A DNA stretch of 64,000 nt. Origin: Clostridia bacterium (GTDB lineage: Bacteria; Bacillota; Clostridia; Christensenellales; UBA1242). Each line of letters begins with the position of its first letter. Within the stretch, counting starts at the first letter, position 1. The notes under the pieces are model-generated. The model was given only the letters and a program-made list of their open reading frames with translations, had not been told where the DNA came from and did no database searches. Position numbers and translations under genes: made by a program. Where the stretch lies: contig JAFUSR010000001.1 in the NCBI GenBank assembly GCA_017467585.1, positions 29,814 to 93,813 on the forward strand, in the 5' to 3' direction. This document shows, one piece after another, positions 19,426 to 28,604 of the stretch.

Positions 19426-19920
19426 ATGATTTCTTTTAACTTAGACAAATTTGATATCAACGATTACTTTAACTGTCTCGACGACTCATATTTAGAATTA
19501 CACAGAGAACTTAATGCGGGCAATTTTTCTGATGATGAACGCATTTTGTATGAAGCATATGGGGCAGAAAACTATTCAAGAGCAAAAAATGTAATGTATT
19601 CCTTAGAATATTTGCTTGAAAAAATCAAAGAAGACAACAACGACAAATATCACAACAAATTTAATGCAATTAGAAATTCAATTCACAAGGCGCTTTTGGA
19701 CTTTATTTTTAGCAAAGACAAATTTTGCACAAGTTTTGATTGTTTCTCTCTATGCCACGTTGAGAAACTCATCGACAATTTTTCCAAAATTGAAGATGGC
19801 TATGACGGATTTGACAAACAAAACATTGATTTAAAAAACAACTTTTTGTATGAATCTCTTTTAAGAGAATCTAAAATAGACTACAGCAATTTGACAAACA
19901 CTCAAGCAGAAAGACAATAA
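19426..19920 (+). CDS. Hypothetical protein, cytoplasmic
   Basis: 164 residues from the ATG at 19426, chosen because AGGAGA lies five bases upstream. It is acidic and mostly helical by appearance, with many Asp, Asn, Lys and Tyr. It has no membrane segment and no recognised motif. It is divergent from rpmH and ends at its own terminator. No function is assigned. Confidence 0.6.
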   Translation: MISFNLDKFDINDYFNCLDDSYLELHRELNAGNFSDDERILYEAYGAENYSRAKNVMYSLEYLLEKIKEDNNDKYHNKFNAIRNSIHKALLDFIFSKDKFCTSFDCFSLCHVEKLIDNFSKIEDGYDGFDKQNIDLKNNFLYESLLRESKIDYSNLTNTQAERQ

Positions 19921-19926
19921 TCAATC

Positions 19927-19955
19927 AAGGCAACCAAATGGGTTGCCTTTTTTGT
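19927..19955 (+). terminator. Terminator before mnmE
   Basis: GGCAACC-aaatg-GGTTGCC (19929-19947) followed by TTTTTT. Confidence 0.88.
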
Positions 19956-19966
19956 TATTCAACCAC

Positions 19967-19994
19967 TTGCAAATTATATTTTTTGTTGTATAAT
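19967..19994 (+). promoter_or_regulatory. mnmE promoter, predicted leaderless
   Basis: TTGCAA (19967-19972), a 16-base spacer and TATAAT (19989-19994), then nine bases to ATG 20004. The promoter lies between the upstream in-frame ATG (19938) and the true start, so the longer reading is rejected. Confidence 0.75.
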
Positions 19995-20003
19995 ATATTC
20001 GAT

Positions 20004-21350
20004 ATGGAAAATCTTTCAGACACAATTGTTGCAATTTCAACAGGCTCCACAAATGGTGCCATTTCTATTGTGCGCCTCAGCGGCAAAAATGCCATAGAAA
20101 TTGCCGATGGTTTGTTTGAAAGCGCAAAACATAAAAAGCCAAGCGCCCTGCCTGCGAGATATCTTGAACTTGGCAAGGTTAAAACCAAGGGTTTTGTTGA
20201 ACAAGCAATGTGCGTTGTCTTTCGCGCTCCCGCCAGTTACACAGGCGAAGACCTTGTTGAAATTCAGTGTCATGGTGGGCTAAAAATTGCTCACGGAATT
20301 GTTGAAGAATGCATCTCCCTGGGCGCAAGGCTCGCAACAAACGGAGAATTTACCAAGCGCGCATTTATTAATGGAAAAATGAGTTTGGCTTCTGCCGAAG
20401 GGGTTATGGACATAATTAACGCCGAAAGCGACGCTCAGGTTCGCGCCGGCTATAACCTTCTCTCTGGTGGGCTTTCTAAAATTGCAAGTGAAGCACAAGA
20501 CGAGTTAACCGACCTTATGAGCGAAATTGAGGTTTCGTTTGACTATCCTGAAGAACAGATTGAATATATAACCAAAGCAAACACAAAACAGCGTCTCAAA
20601 AATCTGTCTGACAAGCTGCAAAAAACTCTAGATACGGCCGGAGCTGGAAATCTCATTTCAAACGGAATTAATGTTTTAATTGTTGGCAAGCCAAATGTTG
20701 GAAAGTCTAGCCTTTTAAACAAACTTCTCGACAGAGAGCGAGCAATTGTCACCGACATTCCGGGAACAACAAGAGACACAATTGAAGATTCGTTTAGCAT
20801 AAACGGAATCAAAGTTAAAATCATCGACACAGCCGGAATTCACGATACAACCGACATGGTTGAAAAAATGGGCGTTGACAAGGCTAAAAACCTGATAGAC
20901 GCAGCCGACATTGTGTTGTTTGTGACCGACGCAAGCAAACCACTGACTGACGAAGACAAAAAGATTTTTGATTTGATTAAATCTAAACAACACATAGAAA
21001 TTGCAAACAAAGCCGACATTTCGCACAACAATTCAAACAAAAAGGCAATTGTTGTCAGTTCACTAACTGGCGAAGGAATTGAAGAACTCAAACAAGAAAT
21101 TTTCAAACGTTTTGAAAGTCCGAATCTTGTTGAGGGCGGTGTTATTATAACAAATGAGCGCCACAAACAAGCACTTTCTGTTGCGCTAGAGAACATCAAC
21201 AACGCAATTCGCGAAATTGATTGCCAAACACTAGATTTGATTTCAATAGACTTAAAGCTCGCCTATTCTAGCCTTGGTGAAATAACAGGAAACACAACTG
21301 GCGAAGACATTATCGACGCAATATTTAGCAAATTCTGCTTAGGAAAATAA
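20004..21350 (+). CDS. mnmE: tRNA modification GTPase MnmE (TrmE)
   Basis: 448 residues. The N-terminal MENLSDTIVAISTG is the conserved folate-binding start. The GTPase domain shows G1 GKPNVGKSS, the switch region TDIPGTTRDTIED and the G3 motif DTAGI. The chain ends with the family C-terminal motif CLGK (usually CIGK), whose Cys is needed for wobble-uridine modification. With MnmG it makes 5-carboxymethylaminomethyl-uridine-type modifications. The ATG at 20004 is supported by both the protein family and the promoter position. Confidence 0.96.
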   Translation: MENLSDTIVAISTGSTNGAISIVRLSGKNAIEIADGLFESAKHKKPSALPARYLELGKVKTKGFVEQAMCVVFRAPASYTGEDLVEIQCHGGLKIAHGIVEECISLGARLATNGEFTKRAFINGKMSLASAEGVMDIINAESDAQVRAGYNLLSGGLSKIASEAQDELTDLMSEIEVSFDYPEEQIEYITKANTKQRLKNLSDKLQKTLDTAGAGNLISNGINVLIVGKPNVGKSSLLNKLLDRERAIVTDIPGTTRDTIEDSFSINGIKVKIIDTAGIHDTTDMVEKMGVDKAKNLIDAADIVLFVTDASKPLTDEDKKIFDLIKSKQHIEIANKADISHNNSNKKAIVVSSLTGEGIEELKQEIFKRFESPNLVEGGVIITNERHKQALSVALENINNAIREIDCQTLDLISIDLKLAYSSLGEITGNTTGEDIIDAIFSKFCLGK

Positions 21351-21368
21351 CTTTTTAGGAGAAAAATT

Positions 21369-21881
21369 ATGATAGGTTTAAAATTAAAGAAAGTAAAATT
21401 TGGTCCAGAAAACAAAGAAATTATTGATCAAGTTCAAAGTTGGATAGACAATGACAACACAAACTATGTTAAAAGAAGACTCTTTAACGGAGAACAAGGT
21501 TCATTTCGACTTTTGGTGGAAGACAGCCTTGGCTCAAGAGTAAAGCGCCAAAGCGCATATGCTTATTTACACAATGGTGAAGTTATTGGAATTGTTCTTA
21601 CAACAGAAATAGAATTGACAGAAAATGGTCACTCAACAATGAACATCACAACAATTTGTGCAAACCCTAGCGACCCATCACCAATCATTGAAACTGAGAT
21701 GATTTCTGATTTAAAAGCCTGCCAAGCAAAAGTGCAAATGCCAGACATCTTTTCTGACTTTTCTTATGTAAACAAAGACCTTGCCACAGTTTTTGCAGCA
21801 AATGGTTTTCATATTATAGAAGAAGACAACAACATTCACGCTTATTATCAACTTGAAAAAACTTACGAGAAGACACTTTAA
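21369..21881 (+). CDS. Hypothetical protein, possible GNAT-like fold, between mnmE and mnmG
   Basis: 170 residues with TTAGGAG upstream. The order of strands and helices (SAYAYLHNGEVIGIVLTTEI ... MNITTICANPS ... DLATVFAANGFHIIEEDNNIHAYYQLEK) resembles a GNAT acetyltransferase. The acetyl-CoA Q/RxxGxG/A loop is not clear, so this is a structural guess only. Its stop codon shares one base with the mnmG start (TAATG), so the two are translationally coupled. Confidence 0.55.
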   Translation: MIGLKLKKVKFGPENKEIIDQVQSWIDNDNTNYVKRRLFNGEQGSFRLLVEDSLGSRVKRQSAYAYLHNGEVIGIVLTTEIELTENGHSTMNITTICANPSDPSPIIETEMISDLKACQAKVQMPDIFSDFSYVNKDLATVFAANGFHIIEEDNNIHAYYQLEKTYEKTL

Positions 21882-23722
21882 TGAAAAATTTTGATGCTAT
21901 TGTAGTTGGTGGCGGGCATGCAGGCGCTGAAGCCAGTTTGGCGCTAGCTCGAACCGGAATAAACACACTTCTTGTGACACTCACAAAAGAGAGTATCACT
22001 TTTTTGGCGTGCAATCCTTCTATTGGAGGAACAGCAAAGGGACATCTTGTTTGCGAAATTGACGCCCTTGGCGGTGAAATGGGCAAAAACGCCGATGCCA
22101 CCACTCTTCAACTGCGCATGCTAAACCTTGGCAAAGGCCCAGCTGTTCACTCTCTTCGCGCACAGGTCGACAAAAACGAATATCACAGAAACATGCAAAA
22201 AGTTTTAGAACACACCCCTAACCTAACCATTTTAGAAGACGAAGGTGCTGAAATTTTAACCAACAACGGAGAAGTTTGTGGGCTGACAACCGCCCATGGA
22301 AAAACTTTTAACTGCAAGGCCATTGTGCTATGCTGTGGAGTTTATTTAAACAGCAGAACAATAACTGGTGAAATAATTCGCGACCAAGGACCAGCAGGTT
22401 TTTCTAACAGCAAAAACTTGACAAAAAGTTTAATTGACCTTGGTTTTGAAATTCGCCGATTCAAAACAGGAACGCCTCCAAGACTAGATGGCGCAAGCAT
22501 AGACTATAGCAAATTTGAAGTTCAAAAGGGCGACACCAACATTCAAACTTTTAGCTTCTTAACAAAAAGAGCAAAACCAAACACCAGAGTGTGCTATTTG
22601 GGATACACAACCGCAAAAACAAAGCAGATAATTTTGGACAATCTCGACAAAGCACCAATGTATTCTGGCGTTATAACTGGTCTTGGCCCAAGATATTGTC
22701 CAAGCATTGAAACAAAGATTGTTAGATTTAGCGACAAAGAGCGTCATCAAATTTTTCTTGAACCAGAGACTAACGACAACAACCAAATTTATGTTCAAGG
22801 AATGAGCACTAGCATGCCAATGGACATTCAACACCAAATGATAGAATCGGTAGCCGGACTCGAAAACGCCAAGTTTGAAAAATATGGCTATGCAATTGAA
22901 TATGACTGCATTAACCCACTCGAACTTTACCCAACACTAGAAAGCAAAAAAGTTAAAGGACTATATTTTGCCGGTCAAATCAACGGAACAAGCGGCTATG
23001 AAGAAGCTGGAGCACAGGGTCTTGTTGCTGGGCTTAACGCAAGCCTTGCAATTAGGGGCAAAGAACAGATTGTTCTCTCTCGTGACAACAGCTATATTGG
23101 CGTTTTAATTGACGACCTAACAACCAAGGGAACAAACGAGCCATATCGAATGATGACAAGCAGGGCTGAATATCGACTGCTTTTGCGACAAGACAACGCC
23201 GACAGAAGGCTAACCCAAATTGGTTATAATACTGGGCTGGTTAGTGAAGAAAGATATCAAATTTTTTGCAAAAAGATGCAAAAAATCGCAAAACTAAAAG
23301 AAAAACTGTCAAAAACCATAGCTCCAAGCAAAGAACTAGATGAATATCTTGAGTCAATTGGCGAACCACCTGCTCCACGCGGACTCACCATTGACAACCT
23401 TTGCAAACGCGCAAACAGCGACTTGTGGCAGGCAAACAAAAAACTAAAACTGTTTTCTGGATATTCCAAAGCCGAGGTAACCGAGGCTGGAATTGATGCA
23501 AAATATGAGGGATATTTGCGTCTTCAACAACAAATGATAGACCGAACAAAAAAGTTAGAAGAAAAGAAAATTCCAAAAGATTTTGATTTTTCAAGCATAA
23601 GAGGGCTAAGAATTGAAGCAATTGAAAAGCTAAACAAAATCAAACCCCTCTCTGTTGGCGCAGCAAGCAGAATTTCTGGTGTTAACCCAGCAGATATAAC
23701 AATTCTTCTTATGCACTTATAA
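21881..23722 (+). CDS. mnmG: tRNA uridine-5-carboxymethylaminomethyl modification enzyme MnmG (GidA)
   Basis: 613 residues. The FAD-binding motif VVGGGHAGAEASLALAR is at the N-terminus, followed by CNPSIGGTAKGHLVCEIDALGGEM, the GTPPRLDG loop and the C-terminal helical GIDA_assoc domain (SRISGVNPADI). It works with MnmE on the wobble base of several tRNAs. No rsmG follows, unlike in many Firmicutes. Expression is coupled to the preceding small gene. Confidence 0.96.
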   Translation: MKNFDAIVVGGGHAGAEASLALARTGINTLLVTLTKESITFLACNPSIGGTAKGHLVCEIDALGGEMGKNADATTLQLRMLNLGKGPAVHSLRAQVDKNEYHRNMQKVLEHTPNLTILEDEGAEILTNNGEVCGLTTAHGKTFNCKAIVLCCGVYLNSRTITGEIIRDQGPAGFSNSKNLTKSLIDLGFEIRRFKTGTPPRLDGASIDYSKFEVQKGDTNIQTFSFLTKRAKPNTRVCYLGYTTAKTKQIILDNLDKAPMYSGVITGLGPRYCPSIETKIVRFSDKERHQIFLEPETNDNNQIYVQGMSTSMPMDIQHQMIESVAGLENAKFEKYGYAIEYDCINPLELYPTLESKKVKGLYFAGQINGTSGYEEAGAQGLVAGLNASLAIRGKEQIVLSRDNSYIGVLIDDLTTKGTNEPYRMMTSRAEYRLLLRQDNADRRLTQIGYNTGLVSEERYQIFCKKMQKIAKLKEKLSKTIAPSKELDEYLESIGEPPAPRGLTIDNLCKRANSDLWQANKKLKLFSGYSKAEVTEAGIDAKYEGYLRLQQQMIDRTKKLEEKKIPKDFDFSSIRGLRIEAIEKLNKIKPLSVGAASRISGVNPADITILLMHL

Positions 23723-23728
23723 AATAAT

Positions 23729-23760
23729 CAAAAAAAGAGCGAATCAAGCGCTCTTTTTTT
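23729..23760. terminator. Bidirectional terminator between mnmG and glmS
   Basis: GAGCG-aatcaag-CGCTC (23737-23753) with flanking A and T runs. Confidence 0.85.
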
Positions 23761-25477
23761 ATTCAACAGTAACACTTTTGGCCAAATTGCGTGGTCTGTC
23801 TGGATTGCACCCACGATAATCTGCAACAGATGCCGCAAGCCACTGAAGAGGAAATATTGCAGCAATAGATTTCAAATTTTCCGCAATTTTAGGATTAATT
23901 TGAACAAATTTGGCGTCAATTTGCGGTTTTTGCTCTGAAACAATCACTGCCCTTGCTCCACGAGACAAGCACTCTTCAACGGCATTTAAAGTTTTTGACT
24001 CAATTTGTTTGTTTGTAACAATCGCCACCACTGTAACATTTGGTTCAATGAGGGCTATTGTTCCATGTTTGAGTTCTCCGGCAAAGTAGCCATAACTGTC
24101 GAGATAACTGGTCTCTTTAAGCTTTAACGCTCCCTCACTTGCAGTAATTCCGTCGTCGCCACGACCAATAAAGAAAATGCGCTTTACAAAAGATATCTGC
24201 TTAACCAAACTCAAATCAATTTCACAAACAAGGTTGTCTGCCAAAAACTCAACTTCTTTTATCGCTTCTTGTGGATTTTCACTCGAGAGAATATGCATAA
24301 CTGCAAGCATGGCTGAATATGCCTTTGTGCTGGCCACTGCAATTTCTGCGCCAGCGCATAGCGGAAGCACAACATCACTGCAACGAGCAAGCGTGCTATG
24401 GCTGCAATTTGTTATTGCAACAACCTTGGCTTTAACGCTTTTGGCCTTTTCTAAAACAGCAAGGGTGTCTGCAGTTTCGCCGCTCTGACTGACTAAAATT
24501 ACAACATCTGTTTTTTCAATGTTCCCAAAATATCTAATTTCACTAGAAAAACCCGCAATTGTTCGAAGATTTTTTGTTTTTGCAATCCAGCGTGCACCCA
24601 GTGCGCACGCATGATACGCCGTTCCGCAACCACACAGAAGAACCCTGCCTGCATTGTCAAAAATAGACAAAAACTGGGAATCAGCGATAAGTTTTTCGTA
24701 AGTTTTACACAAGTTTTTGAGCACTTTTGGCGTCTCTTTTATCTCTTTTTGCATAAAATAATCAAATTCACCTTTTGAATTAGCGCCAAATTCGCTATTA
24801 TTCGCAAATTTGGCTGGGAAAACCATTTTTCCATTCAAAAAGAACTCGATTTTATCTTTTTGAATTTTAGCAATCATTCCGTCCTCAAAACAATAATAAT
24901 CACCTTTGTCAAAACAAGTTATGTCGCTCGCAAGCAAATAACCACTTTCTGTTTCTGAAGCATAAAGTGGGCTTTTGTTTTTGCTTGCATAAATTGCATC
25001 ACCACACTTGTCAACAACAAGCAGTGCCCAACTTCCAACAAGTTTTTTTGTTGCACTCTTTAACTTTTCGAGAGTGTTTCCACTCTCTTGTTCAAGAAGA
25101 TTTGCCAAAACCTCTGTGTCGGTTTCGGATGAAAACTTTTCAACACCTATTTGTTCTTTTAACGACTTATAATTTTCAATAATGCCGTTGTGAACAACCG
25201 CAAAATTTCCATTATAAGAAATTTGTGGGTGCGCATTTCGCTCACTCACCTTGCCGTGAGTTGCCCACCTTGTGTGGCTGATGCATAGTCCACTTTCTTT
25301 TTCTCCAATTTTATCGAACAGCTTGTCTATTGTTCCAACAACTTTGTGGGTTTCTAAATTCTTGCCAAAAAAGGCAACCCCACTGCTGTCGTATCCTCTA
25401 TATTCAAGATTCTGCAGGCGTGCGAGTATCTTTTTTATTTTTACACTTTTTCCAACATAACCAACTATTCCACACAT
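23759..25477 (-). CDS. glmS: Glutamine-fructose-6-phosphate aminotransferase (isomerizing)
   Basis: 572 residues, somewhat shorter than the usual 600. The catalytic Cys follows the initiator Met (MCGIVGYVG), with GYDSSGVA and HTRWATHGKVSERNAHP in the glutaminase domain. Two SIS sugar-isomerase domains follow (CGTAYHACALGARW..., SQSGETADT, ASTKAY), ending in LAKSVTVE. It makes glucosamine-6-phosphate for cell-wall precursors. The start overlaps the end of glmM by 13 bases. No glmS ribozyme was seen; the upstream sequence is glmM coding sequence. Confidence 0.95.
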   Translation of the reverse strand: MCGIVGYVGKSVKIKKILARLQNLEYRGYDSSGVAFFGKNLETHKVVGTIDKLFDKIGEKESGLCISHTRWATHGKVSERNAHPQISYNGNFAVVHNGIIENYKSLKEQIGVEKFSSETDTEVLANLLEQESGNTLEKLKSATKKLVGSWALLVVDKCGDAIYASKNKSPLYASETESGYLLASDITCFDKGDYYCFEDGMIAKIQKDKIEFFLNGKMVFPAKFANNSEFGANSKGEFDYFMQKEIKETPKVLKNLCKTYEKLIADSQFLSIFDNAGRVLLCGCGTAYHACALGARWIAKTKNLRTIAGFSSEIRYFGNIEKTDVVILVSQSGETADTLAVLEKAKSVKAKVVAITNCSHSTLARCSDVVLPLCAGAEIAVASTKAYSAMLAVMHILSSENPQEAIKEVEFLADNLVCEIDLSLVKQISFVKRIFFIGRGDDGITASEGALKLKETSYLDSYGYFAGELKHGTIALIEPNVTVVAIVTNKQIESKTLNAVEECLSRGARAVIVSEQKPQIDAKFVQINPKIAENLKSIAAIFPLQWLAASVADYRGCNPDRPRNLAKSVTVE

Positions 25478-26757
25478 AGTTTATCTACCTCAACAATTTT
25501 TTCATCCAGTTCATTTGCAATTGCTTTTGCTAGTTCACCATCTTTGCACTCAACCATAATTCTTATTTTAGGCTCAGTTCCACTTTCTCGAACCAACAGC
25601 CTTCCACTGCCATTTAAAATTTGCTTTTTTTGCTCAATATAGCCTACCACAGACTTGCTTGTTATTGTTTGTGTTTTGTTTTTTACCACAACACTTCTTT
25701 CGACCTGCGGAAATCTTTCGAAATATAGAAGTTCGTCCACACTCTTTTTAAAGTGTTCAATTGCGTGCAATAACACCAGGCTAACAAGCAAACCATCTCC
25801 ACTGTTAACAAATTCGCTCAAAATTATGTGTCCCGCTTGTTCGCCCCCCAAAACCAAGTTTCGTTTTTGCATTTCGCCAACCACAAATTTATCTCCAACA
25901 TCGGTTCGAATAAGTTCAATTCCAAGCTTGTTTAATTCTTCTTCCAAGCCCATGTTAGACATTTTTGTTGAAACAATACTTTTTATTGATGTTCTAAAAT
26001 CTTTATAATATTTTGCAAGCAAAAAAAGAATGTTATCGCCATCATATATTCTTTGTTTTGTTGCAACAATAATTCTATCTGCATCGCCGTCAAAGGCAAA
26101 TCCAACGTCTGCACCAGTTTTAATCACCACTTTTTGCAGATGTTCTGGGTGAGTCGCTCCACAATTATAGTTTATGTGAGTTCCGCCCTTTTGTCCAGTA
26201 AAAATTGCATCTTTTTTGAATATCTGCTTTGCAAAGTTTCTGCTTGCGCCATTAGAACAATCAACAACGATTTTTAGTTTGGTCTTAGGCAAAACAAGGC
26301 GCAAAAAGTTAACATATCCCTCTTTGAGCGCTGCGGCATGTTTTATCTTTCCTATATCTGTTATTTGAGGCGGACACTCAATCATCTTTTCTATTGAGCG
26401 TTCTGTTTCTGGTGTTATTTTTGTTCCGCCAGACGAAACAACTTTAATTCCGTTATATTCTGGTGGGTTGTGGCTTGCAGTTATCATAACGCCATAATCA
26501 AATGAGCCGTTTTCGGTTAAAAAACTTATGCACGGCGTTGTGCACACACCAACAACACTCGCAACCCCGCCACCAAACCTGATTCCGCCACAGAGCGAAG
26601 CTAACAATTCTCTTCCGCCAGGGCGGTTGTCTCTACCAACAACTATTTGTGCGCCTCTTTGTGTTTTGGCAAGCGCAAGGCCAATTTTAAACGCCAAATC
26701 CAAAGTAATTTCTTCGCCATATATTCCACGAATTCCATCAGTTCCAAATTTAACCAT
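25465..26757 (-). CDS. glmM: Phosphoglucosamine mutase
   Basis: 430 residues. The start has FGTDGIRG, the active-site phosphoserine loop is TASHNPPEYNGIK, the metal-binding loop is DGDADR, and the C-terminal phosphate-binding loop is RESGTEPKIRI. It converts glucosamine-6-phosphate to glucosamine-1-phosphate. GGAGAG lies eight bases before the ATG. It overlaps the preceding acetyltransferase gene by eight bases and the following glmS by 13, so this is a compact amino-sugar operon. Confidence 0.95.
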   Translation of the reverse strand: MVKFGTDGIRGIYGEEITLDLAFKIGLALAKTQRGAQIVVGRDNRPGGRELLASLCGGIRFGGGVASVVGVCTTPCISFLTENGSFDYGVMITASHNPPEYNGIKVVSSGGTKITPETERSIEKMIECPPQITDIGKIKHAAALKEGYVNFLRLVLPKTKLKIVVDCSNGASRNFAKQIFKKDAIFTGQKGGTHINYNCGATHPEHLQKVVIKTGADVGFAFDGDADRIIVATKQRIYDGDNILFLLAKYYKDFRTSIKSIVSTKMSNMGLEEELNKLGIELIRTDVGDKFVVGEMQKRNLVLGGEQAGHIILSEFVNSGDGLLVSLVLLHAIEHFKKSVDELLYFERFPQVERSVVVKNKTQTITSKSVVGYIEQKKQILNGSGRLLVRESGTEPKIRIMVECKDGELAKAIANELDEKIVEVDKLCVE

Positions 26758-27397
26758 TTCGTTTTCTCTCCAAGAACTTTTTTGTGTAGTTGTGTTTGAT
26801 TATTTCAGGTGGGCGACAAATCACAAAGTCGTCGGCACTGGTGCTTTTGTCTATGGTTGTGCCTGCACAGACATAACTTCCTTCTTTTATTGTTACGGGC
26901 GCAATAATGTTCACGTTGCTTCCAATAAAACACCTGTCTTCTATTACAGTTTTAGCTTTTGTCACCCCATTATAGTTAACAAAAATTGCCCCACAACCGA
27001 TGTTGCAATATTTGCCAACTTCGGCGTCTCCAACGTAAGAAAGGTGGCTCACCTTTGAGCCCTCGCCTATGGTTGAGTTTTTTATTTCACAAAAATTTCC
27101 AATGCGAACATTGTTTTCTATTTTTGAGTGTGGACGCAAATGTGCATTTGGCCCAATTATAACCCTTTCACCAACGCACGAGTTTTCTATTGTGCTCGAC
27201 TGAATTTTGCTGCCATCACCAATTGTGCTGCCAACAATATAATTCCCCGGCAGCAATGTTACGTTCGCCCCTATTGTTGTGCCCGCATCGATAAAGTTGT
27301 TGGGATAAACAATCACATTTTCTCCAAACACAACATCAGGGGCCACAAACACACTTTTTTTATCTAAAAAAACCGGTTCTATCTTTTTTGTAGTCAT
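26750..27397 (-). CDS. GlmU-type glucosamine-1-phosphate N-acetyltransferase, stand-alone
   Basis: 215 residues forming only the left-handed beta-helix acetyltransferase half of GlmU. Key GlmU positions are present: the Arg in AHLRPHS, the catalytic-type His in KVSHLSYVGDAE, the NYNG loop (NYDG in E. coli), and GSNVNIIAPVTI...AGTTI. The N-terminal uridylyltransferase domain (LAAGxGTRM) is absent and no such gene lies nearby. First gene of an operon with glmM and glmS, which strongly supports a role in UDP-GlcNAc synthesis. GGAGG precedes the ATG. Confidence 0.85.
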   Translation of the reverse strand: MTTKKIEPVFLDKKSVFVAPDVVFGENVIVYPNNFIDAGTTIGANVTLLPGNYIVGSTIGDGSKIQSSTIENSCVGERVIIGPNAHLRPHSKIENNVRIGNFCEIKNSTIGEGSKVSHLSYVGDAEVGKYCNIGCGAIFVNYNGVTKAKTVIEDRCFIGSNVNIIAPVTIKEGSYVCAGTTIDKSTSADDFVICRPPEIIKHNYTKKFLERKRNG

Positions 27398-27535
27398 TTT
27401 TCCTCCTTCTTTGTTTTGTTTACTCTATGAATAAAATTTATATATTTGTGAGTGGGTTTTGGTTAAAAAGTGGCTCAATGCTAGATAAAATCTAAAAAAA
27501 ATTAACTTTTTTTGATAAAAAATGTTTAAATTTGT

Positions 27536-27565
27536 TTTACAAAGCAATAATTTATGTGCTATTAT
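27536..27565 (+). promoter_or_regulatory. HU gene promoter
   Basis: TTTACA (27536-27541), an 18-base spacer and extended -10 TGC-TATTAT (27560-27565), then a short leader with GGAGG before ATG 27613. Confidence 0.75.
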
Positions 27566-27612
27566 GCAATTAGTAAAAGCATAGAAAATGCTTTAAAAAA
27601 CGGAGGTTTCTT

Positions 27613-27885
27613 ATGAATAAGAGCGAATTTTTAAGAGCAGTTGCAGACGAAGCAGGTGCAACACTTAAAGCAGCAGCTGAATTCTACGATGCTTATGTAG
27701 CAGTTGTTGAAAAAGCAATGAAGAAAGGAGAAAAAGTTCAACTTGTTGGTTTCGGAACATACGAAGCTAAAAAACGTCCAGCTAGAACAGCTAAAAACCC
27801 ACAAACAGGTAAAGTTGTTAAAGTTGCAGCTTGCAAAGCTCCTACACTTAAGTTCGGAAAAGCTTTCAAAGAAGCACTTAACTAA
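27613..27885 (+). CDS. hup: DNA-binding protein HU
   Basis: 90 residues, the standard HU length: MNKSEFLRAVADEAG, then VQLVGFGTYEAKKRPARTAKNPQTGKVVKVAACKAPTLKFGK, the DNA-gripping arm. HU is a dimeric nucleoid protein that bends DNA. A strong ribosome-binding site (GGAGG) and an extended promoter suggest high expression. The gene is monocistronic with its own terminator. Confidence 0.97.
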   Translation: MNKSEFLRAVADEAGATLKAAAEFYDAYVAVVEKAMKKGEKVQLVGFGTYEAKKRPARTAKNPQTGKVVKVAACKAPTLKFGKAFKEALN

Positions 27886-27903
27886 TATTAACTTAGTTAA
27901 AAG

Positions 27904-27936
27904 AAAAAACCACTTGATAGAACAAGTGGTTTTTTA
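27904..27936 (+). terminator. Terminator of the HU gene
   Basis: AACCACTTG-atagaa-CAAGTGGTT followed by a T-run. Confidence 0.9.
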
Positions 27937-27946
27937 TTGCATTATA

Positions 27947-27975
27947 CAAAAAAGACGGACAACATCCGTCTTTCT
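27947..27975 (-). terminator. Terminator of nrdG
   Basis: AAGACGGA-caaca-TCCGTCTT (27952-27972) with an A-run at 27948-27953, which reads as a T-run on the minus strand. Confidence 0.85.
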
Positions 27976-27978
27976 TTT

Positions 27979-28503
27979 TTATTTTAAATTATATAGCACA
28001 ACCTCGTGTTTTTTGAGGCTGGCTGGAACATCGATTATGCGTTGATTACTGCTTCCGCGAAAACGAAGCGTTATGTTTTTAAGGTCTTCAACAAATCTGC
28101 CATCAACCAAAACATCAATATATTTAAGCATTTCATCTGCATTCTTGCCAGAGGCACGGCTTTTGCCCCACAATTCTTTGTCTAAAACAAATCCTGTGTA
28201 ACTCCAAATATTTTTGTTTGGATATTTTTGTTTAACCGCCTTTAGAAGCTTTAACAAGCCCTCCTGGTTTTCTTTTTCAAAAGGTTCTCCACCCAAAAGG
28301 GTAAGCCCAGCGATATAGTCTGGCGCCATATATGAAAGAATTTCGTCAATAACCTTGTCGTTAAACTCTTTTCCATAAGAAAAGTCCCATTGATCAGGGT
28401 TAAAACAGTTTTTGCAATGATGACGACAGCCGCTGACAAATAGTGTCACGCGAACGCCCTCGCCATTTGCAATGTCTACAGGTTTTATTGTTGCATAATT
28501 CAT
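27979..28503 (-). CDS. nrdG: Anaerobic ribonucleotide reductase activating protein
   Basis: 174 residues from the ATG at 28503, with AAAAGGAAC upstream; the longer frame is rejected. The radical-SAM cluster motif is GCRHHCKNC (Cys26, Cys30, Cys33), followed by GLTLLGGEPF, the SAM-binding GGE motif. It generates the glycyl radical on NrdD. It lies 218 bases downstream of nrdD, separated by a long imperfect palindrome, so their expression may not be equal. Confidence 0.95.
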   Translation of the reverse strand: MNYATIKPVDIANGEGVRVTLFVSGCRHHCKNCFNPDQWDFSYGKEFNDKVIDEILSYMAPDYIAGLTLLGGEPFEKENQEGLLKLLKAVKQKYPNKNIWSYTGFVLDKELWGKSRASGKNADEMLKYIDVLVDGRFVEDLKNITLRFRGSSNQRIIDVPASLKKHEVVLYNLK

Positions 28504-28604
28504 AATGTGTTGTTCCTTTTCGTTAGATTCAAAAAGCGAGTTGCCTCGCCTTTTATTTTTTTGATTTTGTTGTGAAATCAATAAAAATTAATTTTGTTAA
28601 TCAG

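Noticed and set aside
19938..20003. N-terminal extension of MnmE from ATG 19938
   Set aside because: The promoter lies between this ATG and the conserved start MENLSDTIVA at 20004; MnmE homologues start there.
23759..27612. glmS ribozyme upstream of the amino-sugar operon
   Set aside because: No ribozyme core was recognised before glmS or before the operon's first gene.
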